From assembly GCA_002397465.1 (NCBI GenBank), contig DHAP01000041.1, forward strand, positions 1-16,574: 16,574 nt of DNA. Reading direction: 5' to 3'. Shown piece by piece: positions 12,943-16,574 of the stretch (position 1 is the stretch's first letter; every line of letters begins with the position of its first letter). This stretch comes from Caryophanales bacterium UBA4951. GTDB taxonomy: Bacteria > Bacillota_I > Bacilli_A > RFN20 > CAG-826. A program made the translations under genes and the position numbers. The notes under the pieces are model-generated. The model had not been told where the DNA came from. It searched no databases and saw nothing but the letters and a program-made list of their open reading frames with translations.

Positions 12943-13050
12943 GTCCATCTCAATAGCCTCTAAGCCAGGGGCACACGAACTTCTCGTAGCCTCTACGCAT
13001 ATTGAGACCATGGTAAAATTAAAACTTCGGTAAACATCAAATACCAAAAA
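12943..13050 (+). repeat. Dispersed intergenic repeat, copy 3
   Basis: GTCC, CCTCTA, 29 bases, TCTACGCATATTGAGACCATGG, then CGGTAAACATCAAATACC. It lies between the convergent ends of the KilA-N gene and the 177-aa gene. It matches copy 2 best, including the CGGTAA-AAACAT-ATA segment. Confidence 0.55.
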
Positions 13051-13067
13051 GACTTTGGGCATTTCTA

Positions 13068-13601
13068 TTAATCGGCATGTCTACAACCGTCTATCCAGGA
13101 ATGTTGAGACTGCTTCTTCATGACCAATTTTCCGTCTCTGTCCGCGATCACGGCATCCAGTATCGTCGACAGGATGTCGTCGGTGACGTGGTCGATGAAT
13201 TCGGGGTCGGAGCCATCGATCTCAAGGCAGGAAATGTGGTCCTTGTCATTAAAATAGGAGACTTGGTCACCGAGGTTCTCCAAAGTTATGCCGTAGTCTT
13301 TGGGCGTCTTCCCATCCTTCTCATACTCCTCAAGATAAACATACCCATGATTATCGACTGTTTCAAAACAGAAATAGCCATCTTCGATATTTCCAATTTC
13401 AATAGTGGGATAGACCTCATCGGTTTGTTTAACGCCCACAGGCTCATTATAGTAACCGTTTCTTCTCATCTCCAAATCGGTGAAGAAGGGGAGGGGGTCA
13501 AAATGAATTAGCGGGTGAGGGTGAACGTATGAAATCCATCGATGCAAAGCCCGCTTTGCCTTTTCTACTTTAAATAAGTTGGAAAATTTCCTAAAAACCA
13601 T
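13068..13601 (-). CDS. Hypothetical protein, 177 aa
   Basis: No family is recognised. The first 45 residues are basic and aromatic (KVEKAKRALHRWISYVHPHP). The rest is acidic with a strand-rich look (YPTIEIGNIEDGYFCFETVD, then NHGYVYLEEYEKDGKTPKDYG), ending in DHVTDDILSTILDAVIADRD. It has no signal peptide. It lies 43 bp downstream of the lipoprotein gene on the same strand and may share its transcript. The start is uncertain: ATG 13601 lacks a clear ribosome site, and a duplicated motif (AGGAAATTTTCCAA) covers codons 4-8 and the upstream gap. The plus-strand open frame opposite is judged a shadow. Confidence 0.6.
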   Translation of the reverse strand: MVFRKFSNLFKVEKAKRALHRWISYVHPHPLIHFDPLPFFTDLEMRRNGYYNEPVGVKQTDEVYPTIEIGNIEDGYFCFETVDNHGYVYLEEYEKDGKTPKDYGITLENLGDQVSYFNDKDHISCLEIDGSDPEFIDHVTDDILSTILDAVIADRDGKLVMKKQSQHSWIDGCRHAD

Positions 13602-13627
13602 TAAAAGAACATTGGAAAATTTCCTTA
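13579..13627 (-). repeat. Direct repeat AGGAAATTTTCCAA around a gene start
   Basis: On the minus strand AGGAAATTTTCCAA occurs at about 13626-13613 and again at 13592-13579, 34 bases apart. Each copy is nearly palindromic. The distance is close to three helical turns, as expected for paired binding sites, but a local duplication is as likely. Confidence 0.45.
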
Positions 13628-13644
13628 TGGCCTATCTGCCGACT

Positions 13645-15057
13645 CTATTTGTAGAATGTGACGGAATGGATATACATCGAACATCTAACGGAAAGGGATA
13701 ACGTCACCGTGGTGATTGGAAGGCCATCATGGGTAAACTCAAACATCGTTGGAACAGAATCGCTCTCAGGCACATAAGAGCTGCCATTGATATGAAGGCT
13801 GCTGATGTCGCTTGGCTGATGACGATAAGCGCTGACGGTGACTCTTTTTGCAATGTTTGTGCTGAGGGAGATTGAGAAAGAAGATTCATCGTCTCTTCCG
13901 CTATACATCCATATACCCTTGGCTGCAGGGTAACAGAGCGAGACTGAGGAGACAGCGCCGTAATAGTCTTTTTCCTCATCAGAAAGATGCGATTTGACTT
14001 CTTCATCCAAACTCGTGCTTGTGAAAGGCGAAGAGAAGTCGTCTTTAAAGAACCACGTGAAGTAAATGTTAACTATCGGAGTGGTCCCAACTTCAGCATA
14101 TGTAACGGATAGATAGTTGCTGCTTGTGAGAGTGAAACTGAAGACGGTCGCGCTTACTCCGGCACCATTATCGATGGTATAGCCGCGGTCAATCACCAGG
14201 GCTTTGATTACGCGGTCATCCTCAGGGACGACCGTGGCAGTGATTGTCTCACCCCACTTAAGGCCAGTAGTTTTGCTAAGGGTGATGTTGTCGCCGTCCT
14301 TGATGGTAATGACCGGTTCTACATCATTCGTTTCTTTCTTTTGGAAATAGCCATCAAGATAAGGCTTATCGCCATCGAACTGAAGCTGGGCATAAACGGT
14401 GACTAAGTCGCCTGAGACATAATTAGGACTACTCACGCAGCGAGAATCGTTGTAGTTAAAGGAAACACTTTTGGCGGTTGTATCATACCTGAAAAGGTCG
14501 TATTCGCTAGAGTGGGCAATTTGAATTTGTTCTTTGCTTATGGGATCGATCGAGTAAGCGGAGCCATATAGATTATTGGAGTCAGCCCCTTCGAGGATGG
14601 CGTTCACGCTATAAAGGGAACCGGCCTTATCGGAGGTAGACGAAAGTAGAGCAGAAACGGAAGAAGACTCACTGACGGGATCAATGACTTTGAAGGATGC
14701 CTGAGCTTTGGGCACCGAGCCATTCTCGTTATGTAGCTTGCACTGGAAATTGATCGTGGCCTCTCCTTGCGACATACCAAGGGCTTTCATGGTTCCGTCT
14801 TCGTTTCGTAGAGCCAATACGGAGCCATTTGAACTGTTGCTTGGATACCATTTATCTTGGTATTCAGCGGGGGTGATGGTTGGGGTAGGAAGATCCATCA
14901 TCTCACCCATTCGAATCTCATAAAGGTCCTTGTCGAAACTGCAGGTTGAAGTGTTGTATTTGCTGACACTAGTGATGGATGAAGCGGGGGATGAATCACA
15001 GGCGCTCATAAAAGAACATAGCAGTGCGGTGAGTATGAGAAAGGGTGTCCTTTTCAT
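13645..15057 (-). CDS. Secreted lipoprotein with bacterial Ig-like region
   Basis: The 470-aa product has a lipoprotein signal peptide: MKRTPFLILTALLCSFMSAC with the lipidated Cys at position 20, followed by an Asp and a Ser-rich linker. It should be exported and anchored to the outer face of the membrane. Residues about 40-125 resemble a BIG2-type Ig-like repeat (ATINFQC strand after ALGMSQGE). The remainder is strand-rich, Ser/Thr-rich and Asp-rich, without a recognised catalytic domain. The start has only a distant GGAAGG, so initiation may be weak. On the minus strand a TTGACT lies at 15152-15147 but no clear -10 box pairs with it. Its role may be surface binding or envelope stress, which is a guess. 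Confidence 0.8.
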   Translation of the reverse strand: MKRTPFLILTALLCSFMSACDSSPASSITSVSKYNTSTCSFDKDLYEIRMGEMMDLPTPTITPAEYQDKWYPSNSSNGSVLALRNEDGTMKALGMSQGEATINFQCKLHNENGSVPKAQASFKVIDPVSESSSVSALLSSTSDKAGSLYSVNAILEGADSNNLYGSAYSIDPISKEQIQIAHSSEYDLFRYDTTAKSVSFNYNDSRCVSSPNYVSGDLVTVYAQLQFDGDKPYLDGYFQKKETNDVEPVITIKDGDNITLSKTTGLKWGETITATVVPEDDRVIKALVIDRGYTIDNGAGVSATVFSFTLTSSNYLSVTYAEVGTTPIVNIYFTWFFKDDFSSPFTSTSLDEEVKSHLSDEEKDYYGAVSSVSLCYPAAKGIWMYSGRDDESSFSISLSTNIAKRVTVSAYRHQPSDISSLHINGSSYVPESDSVPTMFEFTHDGLPITTVTLSLSVRCSMYIHSVTFYK

Positions 15058-15163
15058 TACTCAAAGAATAACCTTCCAGTAAGGAAAAGGCAAAAATCTC
15101 CAGATGAGCGTGTCTATTTATATGTCTAATTCGAATATCGAGAGGAAGTCAAAGGCCTCGATG

Positions 15164-15677
15164 TTAAACGGGGATTCTTGATGCAAAAGCCCCGTCTTTT
15201 AATAAGTTGATCGTTGATTGTTTGAAGTATTTGGCGAAGGGATCATCATTATTTTCAAAGTCTATGAGAGTCCCCTTTTCCGATGAGACAACTGTCTTCC
15301 GTTCGCCATTGATAGACTTGCCGCTTATGGCGTCTAGCTTCTCTTCAACGAGTCGACCCATCGTTTAGCCCCATGGACAATGAATAGGCGAACAAGCCCT
15401 CAACGTTGTTATTCTTTTGTTCATCATAAACAGCGAAGACGAATTCGATTGAGTAGCGTTTTGTTTTCTTGTTTATCAGTTGGCCAAAATAGCTTTTGGG
15501 TTTTCTGGCGATGTAAGAAGGATAGCTCATCAGGTTCTTAGCGAGTAACGCTGAAAGCACCAAAGCGGTTTTGCCAGTCCCGTTGCTGCCATAGATTGCC
15601 CGGACGTTGCAATTGGTGGGATTGATCTTTACGAGCCCGCTTCCGTTGATGATTGTTTGCCTTATAAAATCGTCCAG
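15164..15677 (-). pseudogene. Decayed AAA ATPase (AAA15/AbiLii-like N-terminal fragment)
   Basis: From 15677 leftwards the minus strand reads DFIRQTIINGSGLVKINPTN, then VRAIYGSNGTGKTALVLSAL, a clear Walker A motif (GSNGTGKT). It continues as KTKRYSIEFVFAVYDEQK and ends at a stop near 15345. The downstream frame (15361-15164) carries on as RLVEEKLDAISGKSINGERK and DFENNDDPFAKYFKQSTINLL, so a frameshift lies near 15350-15365. The reading is then cut off by TAA, long before the Walker B and Signature regions. No ATG, GTG or TTG precedes the Walker A in frame. The layout matches OLD/AAA15-type ATPases often found in phage-defence loci, but the exact family is uncertain. It overlaps the rtcB stop by 16 bases. 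Confidence 0.7.
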
Positions 15678-16574
15678 TCAGAACCAGAGGCTTCTTTCTT
15701 CCTCGCATAACGAGGGGAGTCCTCTTCACTGGCTTTGAAGTTATAGACAGGCTTGATGATTGAAGTGACATCGACCGTGTCCTTTAAGTAAGGAAGGATC
15801 ATGTCGATGCTCTTGTAGGCGAAAGGGGATTCGTCGAGGGTGCCCTCTTCGACTGAAGTGGAATAGACGCCCTTCATCGTGTCTTTGAACTCTGAGACGG
15901 TGAAACGTTCCTTGGCCTCTTTTCTTGAATAGAGGCGGCCAGCCCCATGAGGGGCGGAATAGTTGTAATCAGGGTTGCCCTTGCCCACTCCAAGTATCGT
16001 CCCATCACGCATGTTGATAGGGATGATGACCTTCTCTCCTTTCTGGGCGGATATCGCTCCCTTCCTGAGTATCATGTTCTCAAGGTCGATGTAGTTATGG
16101 ATGCAAGAGTAATGTTCTCTCTCGTCGAAATCCATTCCAAGGAAGGAACAGATTTTCCTAGCCATCTTCTCGCGGTTAAGCACCGCGAAACGTTGGACGA
16201 TGCCCATGTCGTGGAGATATGAGGAGAAGGAAGGACCCTCAAGAAAAGCAAGCTCATCAGGGCAGGGTATCTCGACTACCCTCTCTTTGATCATCTTGAT
16301 GGTCTTTTGAATGTCTTTGCTCCGCCCTTCCTTTTTAAAGGACTCAATCGTCTCATTGATGAGCTTCTCTTTGTTATAGATCTTGTCCTTCATCTCTTTG
16401 ATGGCGAGGTCCTGATAATAAGTGGCCACCTGGCTACCAAGGTTTCTTGAGCCTGAATGGATGACGAGGTAAAACTCGCCATTATCATCCTTGTCGATCT
16501 CGATGAAGTGGTTGCCACCCCCTAAGGTGCCCAAGGATTGCTCAAAACGGCTTTTGTTTTTTAATTCTTTGTAT
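15662..16574 (-). CDS. rtcB: RtcB-type RNA ligase, 3' part (runs off the window)
   Basis: The frame is open from the window's right edge to TAA at 15662-15664, so the gene's start lies outside. About 303 residues are visible. Signatures are SLGTLGGGNHFIEI (metal/GTP site), VIHSGSRNLGSQV, HNYIDLENMILRKGAISAQK, and NYSAPHGAGRLYSRKEAKE, which matches the active-site His region guanylylated in RtcB enzymes. Known role: GTP- and Mn-dependent joining of RNA 2',3'-cyclic phosphate or 3'-phosphate ends to 5'-OH ends, as in tRNA repair or splicing. The TTG near 16534 is an internal codon and not the start, because coding continues upstream as YKELKNKSRFEQ. It appears intact within the visible part. 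Confidence 0.9.
   Translation of the reverse strand, partial: YKELKNKSRFEQSLGTLGGGNHFIEIDKDDNGEFYLVIHSGSRNLGSQVATYYQDLAIKEMKDKIYNKEKLINETIESFKKEGRSKDIQKTIKMIKERVVEIPCPDELAFLEGPSFSSYLHDMGIVQRFAVLNREKMARKICSFLGMDFDEREHYSCIHNYIDLENMILRKGAISAQKGEKVIIPINMRDGTILGVGKGNPDYNYSAPHGAGRLYSRKEAKERFTVSEFKDTMKGVYSTSVEEGTLDESPFAYKSIDMILPYLKDTVDVTSIIKPVYNFKASEEDSPRYARKKEASGSDWTIL

Noticed and set aside
13077..13511. Plus-strand 144-aa frame opposite the 177-aa gene.
   Set aside because: It has an unnatural Ile/Val-rich composition typical of a shadow frame, while the minus-strand product looks like a normal acidic protein.
1..16574. CRISPR array, tRNA or rRNA genes.
   Set aside because: No series of regularly spaced identical repeats with unique spacers, and no cloverleaf or rRNA sequence, was seen. 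The short tandem repeats have no spacers.

Overview
The window looks like an accessory, low-stability region of a bacterial chromosome, most likely from an uncultured gut member of the Bacillota (Bacilli or Erysipelotrichia type). That placement is inference: it rests on strong Shine-Dalgarno sites, TTGNNN/TATAAT promoters, a Gram-positive style lipoprotein and the look of the IS66, Fic and KilA-N proteins. Standard stop usage fits the conserved gene ends.

Left part (1-3430): a complete IS66-family insertion sequence (tnpA, tnpB, tnpC) with recognisable terminal inverted repeats sits directly against the C-terminal half of a large serine recombinase. That recombinase is dead: it has a frameshift and two in-frame stops. 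Both look GC-richer than the rest of the window.

Middle part (3431-8486): a string of toxin/defence-like modules separated by repeated non-coding DNA. First is a class II-like Fic protein whose catalytic His is replaced by Gln. It lies behind a promoter framed by four copies of TAGGGTRCA arranged as two inverted pairs of identical geometry. The Fic module is bracketed by two diverged copies of the recombinase 3' tail with its terminator and downstream flank. Next comes a pair of small genes overlapping by 11 bp (a basic protein plus a DUF1871-like protein), then an orphan 121-aa gene with a damaged tandem paralogue, then a type IV AbiEi/AbiEii toxin-antitoxin pair, also overlapping by 11 bp. 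The AbiE promoter carries a 7-bp inverted repeat over its -10 box. The segment holding the paralogue pair and AbiE is bracketed by another repeated non-coding sequence.

Right-middle part (8487-12882): on the minus strand, a tightly coupled three-gene operon (69 aa, 202 aa, 471 aa) whose last gene is a calcineurin-like metallophosphoesterase with a long C-terminal extension of unknown role. Divergent from it, on the plus strand, is an AbiEi-like antitoxin paired with a KilA-N domain protein instead of the usual nucleotidyltransferase.

Right part (13068-16574, all minus strand): an unknown 177-aa protein, a 470-aa lipoprotein with an Ig-like region, a decayed AAA ATPase fragment, and the 3' part of an RtcB RNA ligase gene that runs off the window. 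A dispersed intergenic repeat recurs at about 3.8, 9.0 and 13.0 kb. The overall picture is a defence or toxin-antitoxin island built by serial insertion and decay, with repeats at module borders. No CRISPR array, tRNA or rRNA was seen.
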